From NCBI GenBank assembly GCA_028223895.1, contig JAOIVE010000011.1, positions 1 to 38,321 on the forward strand: 38,321 nt of DNA, read 5' to 3'. Origin of the DNA: Rickettsiales bacterium (GTDB lineage: Bacteria > Pseudomonadota > Alphaproteobacteria > Rickettsiales > UBA6187). Each line of letters opens with the position of its first letter. Position 1 is the first letter of the stretch. Positions 22,753-31,539 of the stretch are shown here, piece after piece. Both the position numbers and the translations under genes were made by a program. The notes under the pieces are model-generated. The model was not told the DNA's origin and searched no databases. It worked only from the letters and a program-made list of their open reading frames with translations.

Positions 22753-23538
22753 ATGCAAGCATTACACACATCAGCAACTGGTATGCAGGCGGCAACCACA
22801 AATATTGATGTTATAGCCAACAATCTTGCCAACCAAAATACGAGTGCTTATAAGCGCAAAAGAGCTGAATTTCAGGATTTGCTTTATGTGCATAAGCAGC
22901 ATGTTGGAACCCAAACTTCAGATACAGGGACTATAAAACCAACAGGAATACAGATAGGACTTGGGGTTTCTACAGGCGCTGTTTATGGAATTTATGAACA
23001 AGGACCAATGGAGCAGACAGATAGTGCTTTTGATATGGCTATCAATGGACGTGGATTCTTTAAGGTAACCCTTCCAGATGGAACAGAATCATATACGCGT
23101 GCCGGGTCTTTTCAGGTTAATGCTGAAGGATTAATAGTCACCACAGAAGGCTATACTGTAAGCCCTGGTATAACTATACCATCTAATGTTCTTGATGTGA
23201 CAATCAATGCAAGCGGTGAAGTTTTGGTAAATATACAAGGACAAACCACCCCATCAAACCTTGGACAATTTGAGCTTATAAATTTTATAAATGAAGCGGG
23301 CTTAGAAAATATTGGCGGAAACTTACTACTTGAAACCGACGCTTCTGGAACTCCAACGACAGGAGTTGCCGGACTTGAAGGTTTTGGAACAATATTACAA
23401 GGAAGTGTTGAAGGATCAAACGTTAATGCCGTTAGTGAACTTACAAATATGATAAAAGCACAAAGAGCTTTTGAAATGAACATTAAGGTTATGGAAGCTG
23501 CTGATGAGAGCATGAGAAACCTAAATCAAGTCGCATAA
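22753..23538 (+). CDS. flgG: Flagellar distal rod protein FlgG
   Basis: This 261-residue FlgG begins MQALHTSATGMQAATTNIDV with ANNLANQNTSAYKRKRAEFQD, very typical of the family. The central domain shows AINGRGFFKVTLPDGTESYTRAGSFQVNAEG, and the C-terminus ends GSNVNAVSELTNMIKAQRAFEMNIKVMEAADE. It forms the distal rod, through which the P and L rings (made with FlgA and FlgH from this operon) act as bushing. The start is supported by AGGAG at 22741-22745. Length is as expected. Confidence 0.96.
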   Translation: MQALHTSATGMQAATTNIDVIANNLANQNTSAYKRKRAEFQDLLYVHKQHVGTQTSDTGTIKPTGIQIGLGVSTGAVYGIYEQGPMEQTDSAFDMAINGRGFFKVTLPDGTESYTRAGSFQVNAEGLIVTTEGYTVSPGITIPSNVLDVTINASGEVLVNIQGQTTPSNLGQFELINFINEAGLENIGGNLLLETDASGTPTTGVAGLEGFGTILQGSVEGSNVNAVSELTNMIKAQRAFEMNIKVMEAADESMRNLNQVA

Positions 23539-23553
23539 AAAGGAAAAATGATA

Positions 23554-24354
23554 ATGAATAAAATTATAAAATTACTAACTATTATGGTCTTTACGATTAT
23601 ATTTGTGAGCTCTGCCCACGCAAAAAGATATAACGTAAAGACCGAAGATAATATTTTTCCTGGTGTTTATATTATAGGTCTGGACAAGATAGAGCCTTTA
23701 ATAGAAGAAGAAATATTATCTCAAAAGCAAATTTCTTCTGAAAAAGTAAAGGTTGAAATTAAAAGTCACCCAAAAGGAATAAGGATGCTAAATCCTTCAA
23801 AAAATTATTCCTTTGTGTTGCGTGATATAAATTTAAAAAATGGCTCCGGAGACTTTGAAATGGATGTAACATTTCTTTCAGATGATCTAAAACAGGAAAA
23901 AGTTACACTTTCTGGCTCATATAATCAGATAGTTTCAATTCCGGTTTTGAACAGCCAGCTACCAAGAAACACTGTAATTGATTCATCTCATATATCATGG
24001 ATAGAAATTGAAAAAGAAAAATTACATTTTGATAGCATAATGGATGAAACTGACTTAATCGGTAAAGCAGTAAAGCGTACAGCACCAAGAATGAGACCGC
24101 TTCGTCATCGTAATATAATCAATCCAATATTAATATCACGCAATTCAAATGTAGAAATTGTCTATAAAACAGAATTTATGCATCTTCGAACATTGGGCGT
24201 TGCACTAGATGAAGGAAGCTTAGGGGAAGTGATCCGCGTGCGCAACGCATCAAGCAATAAAATTATAAATGTTATAGTTCAAAATTCTAATCAGGTTATT
24301 GCATCAGGATCTTCGGGCTTTATGAAATTAAGCGAGGCTATTTATGATAAATAA
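23554..24354 (+). CDS. flgA: Flagellar P-ring assembly chaperone FlgA
   Basis: The 266-residue protein has a cleavable signal peptide (NKIIKLLTIMVFTIIFVSSA, probable cleavage after AHA at 21-23). The mature part includes an SAF-type domain: LPRNTVIDSSHISWIEIEKE, LIGKAVKRTAPRMRPLRHRNI and the tail VALDEGSLGEVIRVRNASSNKI with NVIVQNSNQV. FlgA helps FlgI assemble the P ring in the periplasm. ATG 23554 lies 9 bases from AGGA; ATG 23548 is only 3 bases away, so the former is chosen. The end overlaps flgH by 11 bases. FlgI itself is not in the window. Confidence 0.9.
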   Translation: MNKIIKLLTIMVFTIIFVSSAHAKRYNVKTEDNIFPGVYIIGLDKIEPLIEEEILSQKQISSEKVKVEIKSHPKGIRMLNPSKNYSFVLRDINLKNGSGDFEMDVTFLSDDLKQEKVTLSGSYNQIVSIPVLNSQLPRNTVIDSSHISWIEIEKEKLHFDSIMDETDLIGKAVKRTAPRMRPLRHRNIINPILISRNSNVEIVYKTEFMHLRTLGVALDEGSLGEVIRVRNASSNKIINVIVQNSNQVIASGSSGFMKLSEAIYDK

Positions 24355-25105
24355 AACAAAAACAATTCTTTTAACCAGTGCAGCAAGTATTTTATTATCT
24401 GGCTGCTCTCATTATCTTGACTCTTTTAAAAGCCTTGGCAAAGAACCAGCAATGGAAAAAGTTGAAGCGCCAATGGAAAGGGATAATTATGAACCAATTT
24501 TCTGGCCAAAAGATACCACTGCAAATAACACCAAACAACCAAGATATGCAAACTCTCTTTGGCGGCCTGGAGCAAGGACGTTTTTCGCCGACAGAAGAGC
24601 AAGGCGTGTTGGCGATATATTAAAAATACAGGTAAATCTAAAAGATAAAGCTAAGCTTAAAAATAAAACCACTCAGGAAAGAACTGCCACAGAAACCTCA
24701 ACAGCGCCAAAAGCTCTTGGTTTGGAAACTCTAAATTTTGGATTTACACCTGGAAAATTTAACCCATGGAGTGCTCTTGCTGTAAATGGAACAACCAACA
24801 ATGAAGGAACAGGTTCGATAGAAAGGGAAGAAGAAATCCAAACTACTGTTGCAGCGATGGTTACGCAAATTTTACCAAATGGCAATCTGGTGATTCATGG
24901 AAGTCAGGAATTTAGAGTAAATTATGAACTTCGTCAGGTTGTCGTAGAAGGAATTGTCCAGCCTGAAGATATTGGAGCTGATAATTCAATAGACTCAACC
25001 CAAATTGCTGAAGCTCGTATATCATATGGCGGAAAAGGAGTTCTTTCACGAATTCAACGTCCGCGCATAGGATCTCAAATTATAGAAATAATATCACCAT
25101 TTTAA
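24344..25105 (+). CDS. flgH: Flagellar L-ring lipoprotein FlgH
   Basis: The 253-residue outer-membrane L-ring protein has a lipoprotein signal peptide with lipobox LLSGC (Cys21). Family stretches include LWRPGARTFFADRRARRVGDILKIQVNL (about 75-101), ILPNGNLVIHGSQEFRVNYE and ARISYGGKGVLSRIQRPRIGSQIIEII at the C-terminus. It anchors the rod in the outer membrane. It overlaps flgA by 11 bases and is the last gene before a strong terminator. Length is slightly above some homologues but typical for Alphaproteobacteria. Confidence 0.93.
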   Translation: MINKTKTILLTSAASILLSGCSHYLDSFKSLGKEPAMEKVEAPMERDNYEPIFWPKDTTANNTKQPRYANSLWRPGARTFFADRRARRVGDILKIQVNLKDKAKLKNKTTQERTATETSTAPKALGLETLNFGFTPGKFNPWSALAVNGTTNNEGTGSIEREEEIQTTVAAMVTQILPNGNLVIHGSQEFRVNYELRQVVVEGIVQPEDIGADNSIDSTQIAEARISYGGKGVLSRIQRPRIGSQIIEIISPF

Positions 25106-25114
25106 CAAAAACAT

Positions 25115-25147
25115 GTGGCACTTTTCATAAAAAGAGTGCCACAATTT
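25115..25147 (+). terminator. Rho-independent terminator after flgH
   Basis: GTGGCACT (25115-25122) pairs perfectly with AGTGCCAC (25135-25142), extended by a further A-T rich part, followed by AATTTTAT. It closes the flgFGAH operon. Confidence 0.85.
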
Positions 25148-25197
25148 TATAAGATTCGCTAAAACAGCAACGCTCCAAAAAAGTAAGATATAAATCT

Positions 25198-25419
25198 TTA
25201 TCTTGTTTCCAGCCTGTTAATTAATATTTTACATACAATCATACTTGGAATATTTTTGATAACAAAAAATATTATCTTATATATCATTATTCCACCGCCA
25301 AATTTTACATCTACCCAGTCATTGACGTCCTCATATAAAACATAACAAGTATATAATGACCAAATAGCAGCTATTACTCCCATTAAAACAAAAAGGAATG
25401 ATTTGATTTTCTCCCACAT
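25198..25419 (-). CDS. Small two-helix membrane protein
   Basis: I do not recognise this 73-residue protein. It has a basic start and two hydrophobic segments (about 7-28 and 46-63) around a short hydrophilic loop (YEDVNDWVDVKFGGG). The start is supported by AGGGG about 9 bases before ATG 25419. It follows argG on the same strand by 22 bases, so the two may be co-transcribed. There is no functional clue. Confidence 0.5.
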   Translation of the reverse strand: MWEKIKSFLFVLMGVIAAIWSLYTCYVLYEDVNDWVDVKFGGGIMIYKIIFFVIKNIPSMIVCKILINRLETR

Positions 25420-25441
25420 AAGATTTTACCCCTATATAAAA

Positions 25442-26674
25442 TTAGTCAAAAGATGGATATTTCTCACTATGTCTATTTCTAAGACGCAATCTTAATGCAT
25501 TTAATTTGATAAATCCATCAGCATCTTTTTGATTATAAACTTCATCTTCTTCAAATGTGACTACATCTTGAGCATAAAGGCTATCAGCGGACTTACGACC
25601 ACAAACACTTACCGAACCTTTATATAATTTAAGTCTTACAGCACCATTTACACGCCCTTGCGAACAATCAATTGCTGACTGCAACATCTCCCTTTCAGGA
25701 CTCCACCAATAGCCATTATATATAAGCTCGGCATATCTTGGCATTAACTCATCCTTTAAATGCATAGCTCCTTTATCCAGAGTTATACTTTCAATTCCAC
25801 GATGAGCTTTTAACAATATAGTACCACCTGGCGTCTCATATACTCCACGCGACTTCATACCAATAAAGCGATTTTCTACTATATCCAAGCGCCCTATTCC
25901 ATGCTTTCCACCCAACTCATTTAACTTTGCAAGCAATTGCGCAGGTGATAGTTTTATTCCATTTACCGCAACAGCATCACCTTTACTAAACTCTATTTCA
26001 ACATATTCAGCCTCATCAGGTGCATTTTCTGGTGAAACAGATCTTGTATACATATCCTCTTCTGCTTCTTCCCATGGATCTTCAAGCTTTTTACCCTCAT
26101 AAGATATATGTAGTAAATTTGCATCCATTGAATATGGAGGCTCACCCAACTTATCTTTTGGAACATGCATACCGTGACTTTCGGCATAAGCTGCCAGTTT
26201 AGTTCTTGAGTTTAAGTCCCATTCACGCCATGGGGCAATAACTTTTATGTCCGGATTTAAACCATAATATCCAAGTTCAAATCTAATTTGATCATTTCCT
26301 TTACCTGTTGCACCGTGAGATACAGCATCCGCACCAACTTCTTTGGCTATTTCAATTTGTCTTTTAGCAATTAAAGGACGGGCTATTGATGTTCCCAAAA
26401 GATACTCACCCTCATATATTGCATTTGCACGAAACATTGGAAAAACATAATCTTTTACGAATTCTTCACGCAAATCTTCAATAAATATCTCTTTTACACC
26501 GGCTTTTTTTGCTTTTTCACGAGCAGGTTCAACTTCCTCACCCTGCCCTAAATCAGCCGTAAAAGTTACAACTTCACAATTATATTGCTCTTTTAACCAG
26601 GTTAATATAACCGAAGTATCCAGACCTCCGGAATATGCAAGAACAACTTTCTTTACGGATGTATTTTTAGACAT
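25442..26674 (-). CDS. argG: Argininosuccinate synthase
   Basis: The 410-residue enzyme joins citrulline and aspartate using ATP, the penultimate step of arginine synthesis. The PP-loop ATP motif is [12 protein letters not shown] (11-22). Further family regions are [38 protein letters not shown] and [19 protein letters not shown]. The start has AGAAGG before ATG 26674. Its presence indicates that the organism is not as metabolically reduced as obligate intracellular Rickettsiaceae, since arginine synthesis is kept. No argH or other arg gene is in the window. The neighbour upstream is divergent. Length is typical. Confidence 0.97.
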   Translation of the reverse strand: MSKNTSVKKVVLAYSGGLDTSVILTWLKEQYNCEVVTFTADLGQGEEVEPAREKAKKAGVKEIFIEDLREEFVKDYVFPMFRANAIYEGEYLLGTSIARPLIAKRQIEIAKEVGADAVSHGATGKGNDQIRFELGYYGLNPDIKVIAPWREWDLNSRTKLAAYAESHGMHVPKDKLGEPPYSMDANLLHISYEGKKLEDPWEEAEEDMYTRSVSPENAPDEAEYVEIEFSKGDAVAVNGIKLSPAQLLAKLNELGGKHGIGRLDIVENRFIGMKSRGVYETPGGTILLKAHRGIESITLDKGAMHLKDELMPRYAELIYNGYWWSPEREMLQSAIDCSQGRVNGAVRLKLYKGSVSVCGRKSADSLYAQDVVTFEEDEVYNQKDADGFIKLNALRLRLRNRHSEKYPSFD

Positions 26675-26772
26675 GTATTATACCTTCTAATTGCATTGCC
26701 AACGAGATTGACCGCCCTTATACTCTAAAAGGAGTGCTTCGGCTACATGATTTTTAAATATGGATATATTTT

Positions 26773-28452
26773 ATGACATACAATGCTCCAACTGATGAAT
26801 TAAGCTTTTTATTAAATGATGTTTTTAATGTAGAAGAAATATTATCTCTTGATTCATATAAAGATTTTTCTGGCGATCTTATAAATGCAATTTTAGAAGA
26901 AGGCGGAAAATTTGCATCAGAAAAATTATCACCGATAAATAAGTCTGGTGATGAAGATGGAGCAAAAATATCTGATGGAGTGGTTAAAACTTCACCTGGT
27001 TTTTCACAAGCATATAAAGAATTTATAGATAATGGCTGGAACTCTGCACCCTTCCCCACCCAATATGGCGGGCAAGGTCTTCCAAATATGTTAACAATTG
27101 CATTATTTGAATTTTTTAGTGGTGCCAATATGGCATTTTCACTATGCCCACTTCTTACTCATGGAGCCGCAGAATTACTAATCAATCACGCCTCTGACCA
27201 ACAAAAGGAAAAATATCTGACCAACCTGGTTTCAGGAAAATGGACAGCAACAATGTGCTTAACAGAACCTCAGGCAGGATCTGATCTTGGAGCAATAAAT
27301 ACCAAAGCAATAGCAGATGGCGATCACTATAAAATATCAGGTCAAAAAATATTTATTACCTATGGCGAGCATGATTTTACCGAAAATATAATACATCTTG
27401 TTCTTGCCCGCACTCAAAATGCTCCAGCTGGCAGTGGTGGAATATCTTTATTTATAGTACCTAAAATTCTTGATGATAATAAACGTAATGATGTTAAAGC
27501 TATCAGCCTTGAGCATAAGCTTGGCATTCACGGCAGCCCAACTGCAGTTATGTCTTTTGGCGATAATAATGAATGCGTTGGATATTTAGTAGGCCAGGAA
27601 AATATGGGCCTAAAATATATGTTTACCATGATGAATAGTGCTCGCCTATCTGTTGGAGTTGAAGGAATAGCAATTGCCGAAAACTCTTTGCAAAAAGCTG
27701 CTGCTTACGCATCTGAGCGCAAACAATTTGGCTCCTCTATAGATCAGTATCCTGACATATATGAAACTATATCTAAAATGCGCTCAAAAATATCTACAAT
27801 GCGTGCTTTATCTATTTATATCGCTAAATTAATGGATATTTCAGAACATCATGATGACACTGAAGAAAGAGAAAAATCTAAAAAATATATTGGCCTTTTA
27901 ATACCGGTAATAAAATCTTATGGCTCACAAATGGGGTTTGAAATTTCATCCGATGCTATGCAAATTTTTGGTGGAACCGGATATGTAGAAGAAACTGGAA
28001 TTGCACAGAATCTACGTGATTCAAGAATTGCAATGATTTATGAAGGAACAAACGGAATTCAGGCAATTGATTTAATAAAGCGCAAGATATTAATGGATGA
28101 AGGCAAAACATGCTTTGCTTTTATTGATGAAATTCAAAATTTCTACGATCATAATCTTAATAAAATTGATTTGTTAAATTCACAATCAAAACAATTATTA
28201 AATAACTCTCTATCAATAATAAAAGACATAACTAAAAACATATTAGAAGATAAAAGCGATAGTTGCCTGAAAATTGCATCAATATATCTGGAACTTTTTG
28301 CATATATTTCCAGCAGCTACATGGCAGTTATGATATTATCGCAAGAAAATGCCAAGCAGCATCACAAGCAGGATTGCCAATATTACATTAGCAACATACT
28401 GCCAAATATTCTTGCTATAGACTATATTATTCAGCAGAAGCTAAAGAGCTAA
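26773..28452 (+). CDS. DmdC-like acyl-CoA dehydrogenase
   Basis: This 559-residue flavoprotein is of the larger acyl-CoA dehydrogenase group, with a helical N-terminal extension and a C-terminal extra domain, as in DmdC-like enzymes. Seen are the FAD/substrate motif CLTEPQAGSDLG (162-173), GISLFIVP (223-230), the ERKQFG motif (315-320) and the catalytic Glu424 in IYEGTNGIQAIDL. It opens with MTYNAPTDELSFLLNDVFNV, typical of the DmdC family. In some relatives the substrate is 3-methylmercaptopropionyl-CoA, in others fatty acyl-CoA; here it is unknown. It may feed the adjacent polyhydroxybutyrate pathway with acyl-CoA intermediates (inference). The 3' end overlaps the next convergent gene by 26 bases. 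Confidence 0.85.
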   Translation: MTYNAPTDELSFLLNDVFNVEEILSLDSYKDFSGDLINAILEEGGKFASEKLSPINKSGDEDGAKISDGVVKTSPGFSQAYKEFIDNGWNSAPFPTQYGGQGLPNMLTIALFEFFSGANMAFSLCPLLTHGAAELLINHASDQQKEKYLTNLVSGKWTATMCLTEPQAGSDLGAINTKAIADGDHYKISGQKIFITYGEHDFTENIIHLVLARTQNAPAGSGGISLFIVPKILDDNKRNDVKAISLEHKLGIHGSPTAVMSFGDNNECVGYLVGQENMGLKYMFTMMNSARLSVGVEGIAIAENSLQKAAAYASERKQFGSSIDQYPDIYETISKMRSKISTMRALSIYIAKLMDISEHHDDTEEREKSKKYIGLLIPVIKSYGSQMGFEISSDAMQIFGGTGYVEETGIAQNLRDSRIAMIYEGTNGIQAIDLIKRKILMDEGKTCFAFIDEIQNFYDHNLNKIDLLNSQSKQLLNNSLSIIKDITKNILEDKSDSCLKIASIYLELFAYISSSYMAVMILSQENAKQHHKQDCQYYISNILPNILAIDYIIQQKLKS

Positions 28453-28747
28453 TAGCTTCATCAGATTCAATATCTCCTTTAACAGGCTTCTTTCTGCGAT
28501 TGCGCTTGTTATTTGTAGTTCTTTCGAAGCGCTTTTCTTCAATATTCCAAACATATTGATATGTCACTGTTTTTACCTCTGTAACAACTATGTCTCCACT
28601 GGCAAGCTGCATAACATCAGATCCTTTCTGCAGAGCTTCTCCAATTAATTGAGAAGATTTACGTATATAATTAATATCCAACGCCGGATTATCATTTTCC
28701 ATTCCTATGTTTGGTAACTTCTTAATTAAATTTAATAACGATGACAT
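28427..28747 (-). CDS. Small hypothetical protein, Arg/Lys-rich C-terminal part
   Basis: The 106-residue protein is not recognised with confidence. It may belong to a small family seen in Rickettsiales and relatives (DUF2671-like; from memory, unverified). Its centre DIVVTEVKTVTYQYVWNIEE looks like a compact beta domain, followed by a basic stretch NNKRNRRKKPVKG and an acidic tail. There is no signal or membrane segment. AGGG lies at good spacing before ATG 28747. It overlaps the convergent acyl-CoA dehydrogenase end by 26 bases. Upstream, a CtrA-type box may control it. Confidence 0.6.
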   Translation of the reverse strand: MSSLLNLIKKLPNIGMENDNPALDINYIRKSSQLIGEALQKGSDVMQLASGDIVVTEVKTVTYQYVWNIEEKRFERTTNNKRNRRKKPVKGDIESDEAISSLASAE

Positions 28748-28802
28748 ATACCCTGCCTTTTATGTGTTTCAAAAAATCGGGAGCAACACTACGGTATATT
28801 TC

Positions 28803-28818
28803 TTAACAAATCGTTAAC
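28803..28818 (-). promoter_or_regulatory. Possible CtrA-binding box
   Basis: TTAACAAATCGTTAAC matches the alphaproteobacterial CtrA consensus TTAA-N7-TTAAC exactly, 56 bases upstream of the 28427-28747 gene. In such AT-rich DNA a match can arise by chance several times per window, so this is only suggestive. The repeat also reads in reverse as TTAA-N7-TTAA. Confidence 0.3.
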
Positions 28819-28893
28819 ACAAACATTAATAATAGATATTAATGATGTTTTTTTTATTTTATAACTGGCAATTCAAGACAATAGACTAAAAGT

Positions 28894-29619
28894 CTAGGCC
28901 ATATGATGACCACCATTAACCGAGATAGTTTCTCCCGTTATGAAACCTGCATTATCATCAACAAGAAATGCCACAGCACGCGCCACTTCTTCGGGTTTAC
29001 CCAAACGACCAACTGGAATTTGAGAAACAATTGTCGACATCACACTTTCTGAAACATTATCTGTCATATCAGTATGTATATATCCAGGAGCTACAGCATT
29101 AACCGTAATATTCTTACGTGCATTTTCGCGAGCTAAAGCCTTTGTAAAACCCAACATTCCTGCTTTGGCTGCAGAATAGTTAGTCTGCCCCACTTGCCCT
29201 GCCAGAGCATTAATCGAACTTATATTCACAATACGTCCAAAATTATTTTCGCGCATATGATTAATTACACAATGCGACATATTAAAACATGATGAAAGGT
29301 TAGTCTGTATAACATCACTCCAGTTATCCAGAGACATTTTATGGAGCATGCCATCACGAATAATGCCCGCATTATTAACCAGAATATCGGGAGTTTGCTT
29401 AAGATTCTTGATAACTTTTGCAACTCCTTCCTCACAAGACTCTAAAGAGGCAACATCCCATTTAAATGTTTTAATACCAGTTTCCTTAGTAAATTCTTTT
29501 GCAGCAGCATCATTATGCGCATAATTTGCTGCCACAATATAACCACTATCTCTTAACATCTTTGATATTGATGCACCTATACCGCGAGTACCACCAGTTA
29601 TTATCGCTAAACGCGCCAT
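28894..29619 (-). CDS. phaB: Acetoacetyl-CoA reductase PhaB
   Basis: The 241-residue SDR reduces acetoacetyl-CoA to (R)-3-hydroxybutyryl-CoA with NADPH, the second step of polyhydroxybutyrate synthesis. It has the Rossmann motif TGGTRGIG (8-15), NNAG (82-85) and the catalytic Ser135-Tyr148-Lys152 set. GETISVNGGHHMA at the C-terminus is characteristic of PhaB. It is 32 bases downstream of phaA and ends the minus-strand pha operon. A small TAGACT/AGTCTA hairpin overlaps its stop. Confidence 0.92.
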   Translation of the reverse strand: MARLAIITGGTRGIGASISKMLRDSGYIVAANYAHNDAAAKEFTKETGIKTFKWDVASLESCEEGVAKVIKNLKQTPDILVNNAGIIRDGMLHKMSLDNWSDVIQTNLSSCFNMSHCVINHMRENNFGRIVNISSINALAGQVGQTNYSAAKAGMLGFTKALARENARKNITVNAVAPGYIHTDMTDNVSESVMSTIVSQIPVGRLGKPEEVARAVAFLVDDNAGFITGETISVNGGHHMA

Positions 29620-29651
29620 TATTTTATCCCCTTAAAAAATCACAAATTTAA

Positions 29652-30830
29652 TTACAAGCGTTCTATGCAAACAGCGATTCCCATTCCACCACCAATACAC
29701 AAAGTTGCCAAGCCTTTATTTAAATTCTTGTTGTGCAGCGCAAAAATCAAAGACACAAGAACGCGAGTTCCTGATGCACCTATAGGATGACCAAGAGCAA
29801 TAGCCCCACCATTAATATTAACTTTTTCAATGTCCCAGCCCATTTGCCTGTTGACACATATAGCTTGCGCGGCAAATGCTTCATTTGCTTCTATAAGGTC
29901 AAGATCATCAACTGACCAACCAGCTTTATCCAAAGCATTTTTTGATGCATTAATTGGACCCGTTCCCATAATTTTAGGATCAACACCAGCCTGTCCGAAA
30001 GAAACTATTTTTGCTAAAGGCTTAAGGCCTCTTTTTTCAGCTTCAGCTTTAGTCATTAACATTATAGCTGCAGCACCGTCATTAATTCCCGAAGCATTTC
30101 CAGCTGTTATTGTACCATCTTTTGAAAAAGCAGGACGTAATTTGGCCAGAGCTTCAACCGTAACACCTGATTTTGGAAACTGATCTTTTTCCACTATAAT
30201 ATCACCTTTGCGATTTGGAACAGTAACTGGAATAATTTCCTTATCAAAGGCGCCAGAATTCTGCGCTGCTTCAGCTTTATTTTGTGATGAGCAGGCAAAC
30301 TCATCCTGACTCTGACGACTAATATCAAATTGACTGGCAATATTCTCAGCTGTCGTACCCATATGATAATTATTAAACGCTTCCCATAATCCATCATTAA
30401 TCACTGTATCGACCAATGAAGCATTACCCATTTTTGTGCCATTTCGCATATGAACAGCGTGCGGAGCCTGACTCATACTCTCCTGCCCACCGGCTATTAC
30501 TATATTATTTTGCCCGGAAATTATTGACTGATATCCAAGCATTACCGTTTTTAAACCAGACCCACAAACATGATTTATTGTATATGCAGGAACCTCTTGA
30601 GGAATTCCAGCGCCGATGGAAGCCTGTCTTGCAGGATTCTGCCCACATGCAGCGGTTAAAACCTGCCCCATAATAACTTCTGATATGTTTGACGCATCCA
30701 ATTTTGTTCTGTCAAACAACGCCTTAATTGCAATTTCTCCTAATTTATTAGCAGGAAGGCTGGCAAGATCTCCATTAAAATTACCTATTGGCGTGCGAAC
30801 AGCTTCAACAATTACTACTTCTTCAGTCAT
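29652..30830 (-). CDS. phaA: Acetyl-CoA C-acetyltransferase (beta-ketothiolase) PhaA
   Basis: This 392-residue thiolase condenses two acetyl-CoA into acetoacetyl-CoA. It has the active-site Cys89 (NHVCGSG), the catalytic His in NGGAIALGHPIGASG and the second Cys in LCIGGGMG near the C-terminus; numbering at Cys89 agrees with biosynthetic thiolases. ATG 30830 is preferred to ATG 30836, because AAGGA ends right before the latter but is at good distance from the former. Its start overlaps the stop of the upstream MNT nucleotidyltransferase by 8 bases, so translation of phaA may depend on the toxin-antitoxin pair. This thiolase makes the precursor for PhaB and PhaC encoded nearby. Confidence 0.93.
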   Translation of the reverse strand: MTEEVVIVEAVRTPIGNFNGDLASLPANKLGEIAIKALFDRTKLDASNISEVIMGQVLTAACGQNPARQASIGAGIPQEVPAYTINHVCGSGLKTVMLGYQSIISGQNNIVIAGGQESMSQAPHAVHMRNGTKMGNASLVDTVINDGLWEAFNNYHMGTTAENIASQFDISRQSQDEFACSSQNKAEAAQNSGAFDKEIIPVTVPNRKGDIIVEKDQFPKSGVTVEALAKLRPAFSKDGTITAGNASGINDGAAAIMLMTKAEAEKRGLKPLAKIVSFGQAGVDPKIMGTGPINASKNALDKAGWSVDDLDLIEANEAFAAQAICVNRQMGWDIEKVNINGGAIALGHPIGASGTRVLVSLIFALHNKNLNKGLATLCIGGGMGIAVCIERL

Positions 30831-31143
30831 TTTCATTTCCTTGTTTATTATAAAATTTTATACCAAAGCGGTTAATATGCTCTATTAATTTCTCGTTATT
30901 AATATCTTTGAAAATTGATATATCAAACTTATATGCAGTTAGCAAATCATCAAGATCATTAATAATTCTTGTAAGAAGGTTAAAATCCAGATCATCGCCA
31001 ATCAATGTTAAATCTATATCTGAACCCGGACGATAATTACCCGTTGCCCTGCTACCATATAATATAGCAGAATCAACCTGTTCATATCGGGAAAATACCG
31101 ATCTTATATCATTGGTTATAGTGGCACTAAGTCCTGAGTTCAT
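30823..31143 (-). CDS. mntA: MNT-type nucleotidyltransferase, antitoxin of HEPN/MNT pair
   Basis: The 106-residue minimal nucleotidyltransferase has the signature LYGSRATGNYRPGSDIDL, with Gly30-Ser31 and the metal-binding Asp42-x-Asp44. A third acidic residue, Asp74, sits in YKFDISIF. In MNT/HEPN modules (HI0073/HI0074-like, MntA/HepT) the MNT protein neutralises the HEPN RNase, in known cases by AMP addition to the HEPN active-site Tyr. Its start overlaps the HEPN gene by 17 bases and its stop overlaps phaA by 8 bases, so it is embedded in the pha operon. No strong ribosome site precedes ATG 31143. The nucleotide-binding motifs look intact. Confidence 0.88.
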   Translation of the reverse strand: MNSGLSATITNDIRSVFSRYEQVDSAILYGSRATGNYRPGSDIDLTLIGDDLDFNLLTRIINDLDDLLTAYKFDISIFKDINNEKLIEHINRFGIKFYNKQGNEND

Positions 31144-31531
31144 TTAATTTCTTTTCCAATTTTACAAATGCATTAAAATAATCTTTTCTAATAGCATCTA
31201 TAATTTTTTTTGTCGTTTCTTTGTTATATGTATGCGACGTTAAATTTCTGCTTTGTATCATTTGCATCCATATGTCACCATCTTCAATTAAACCTATTGA
31301 AAATGCCTCACGAGTTGCATCTTTTGAACCAAAAATTTCACTATTACCTTTACTTTTTATAAAATCAGAAAGAGTTTTCCAGGCAAGCTCATGATTATAT
31401 TCAAACGCCTGAATAAGCCCCTGCTCCTCTAATTCATTTAAATCTTTTTTCTGCATAAATTTTGCCAGCTGCGCCAATGCAGATTTATAATTTTCAAAAC
31501 GTTGCTGCCACCTTATCTCATCACTAGCCAC
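31127..31531 (-). CDS. hepT: HEPN-domain toxin (HI0074/HepT-like)
   Basis: This 134-residue all-helical HEPN protein is the partner of the adjacent MNT nucleotidyltransferase. The C-terminal half holds the Rx4H motif as Arg95-Asn-Leu-Thr-Ser-His100 followed by Thr-Tyr102 (MIQSRNLTSHTYN), the RNase signature with the Tyr that MNT enzymes modify in related systems. WQQRFENYKSALAQLAKFM and EYNHELAWKTLSDFI agree with the nucleotidyltransferase substrate-binding (HI0074) family. GTG 31531 is favoured over GTG 31537, since AGGGG is then 6 bases away. The ribosome site overlaps the phaC stop, which shows tight packing between phaC and this cassette. Toxin-first order is the usual layout. Confidence 0.85.
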   Translation of the reverse strand: MASDEIRWQQRFENYKSALAQLAKFMQKKDLNELEEQGLIQAFEYNHELAWKTLSDFIKSKGNSEIFGSKDATREAFSIGLIEDGDIWMQMIQSRNLTSHTYNKETTKKIIDAIRKDYFNAFVKLEKKLNELRT

Positions 31532-31539
31532 TATCACCC

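Noticed and set aside
26754-27128. Minus-strand open frame over the start of the acyl-CoA dehydrogenase
   Set aside because: It overlaps a well supported gene and its translation shows no family motif.
28882-28896. TAGACT/AGTCTA hairpin as terminator after phaB
   Set aside because: Only 6 bp, A-T rich and without a T-run on the transcribed side, so it is not called a terminator.
29830-30888. Plus-strand open frames across phaA
   Set aside because: They are shadows of the thiolase gene in the opposite strand and lack ribosome sites and motifs.
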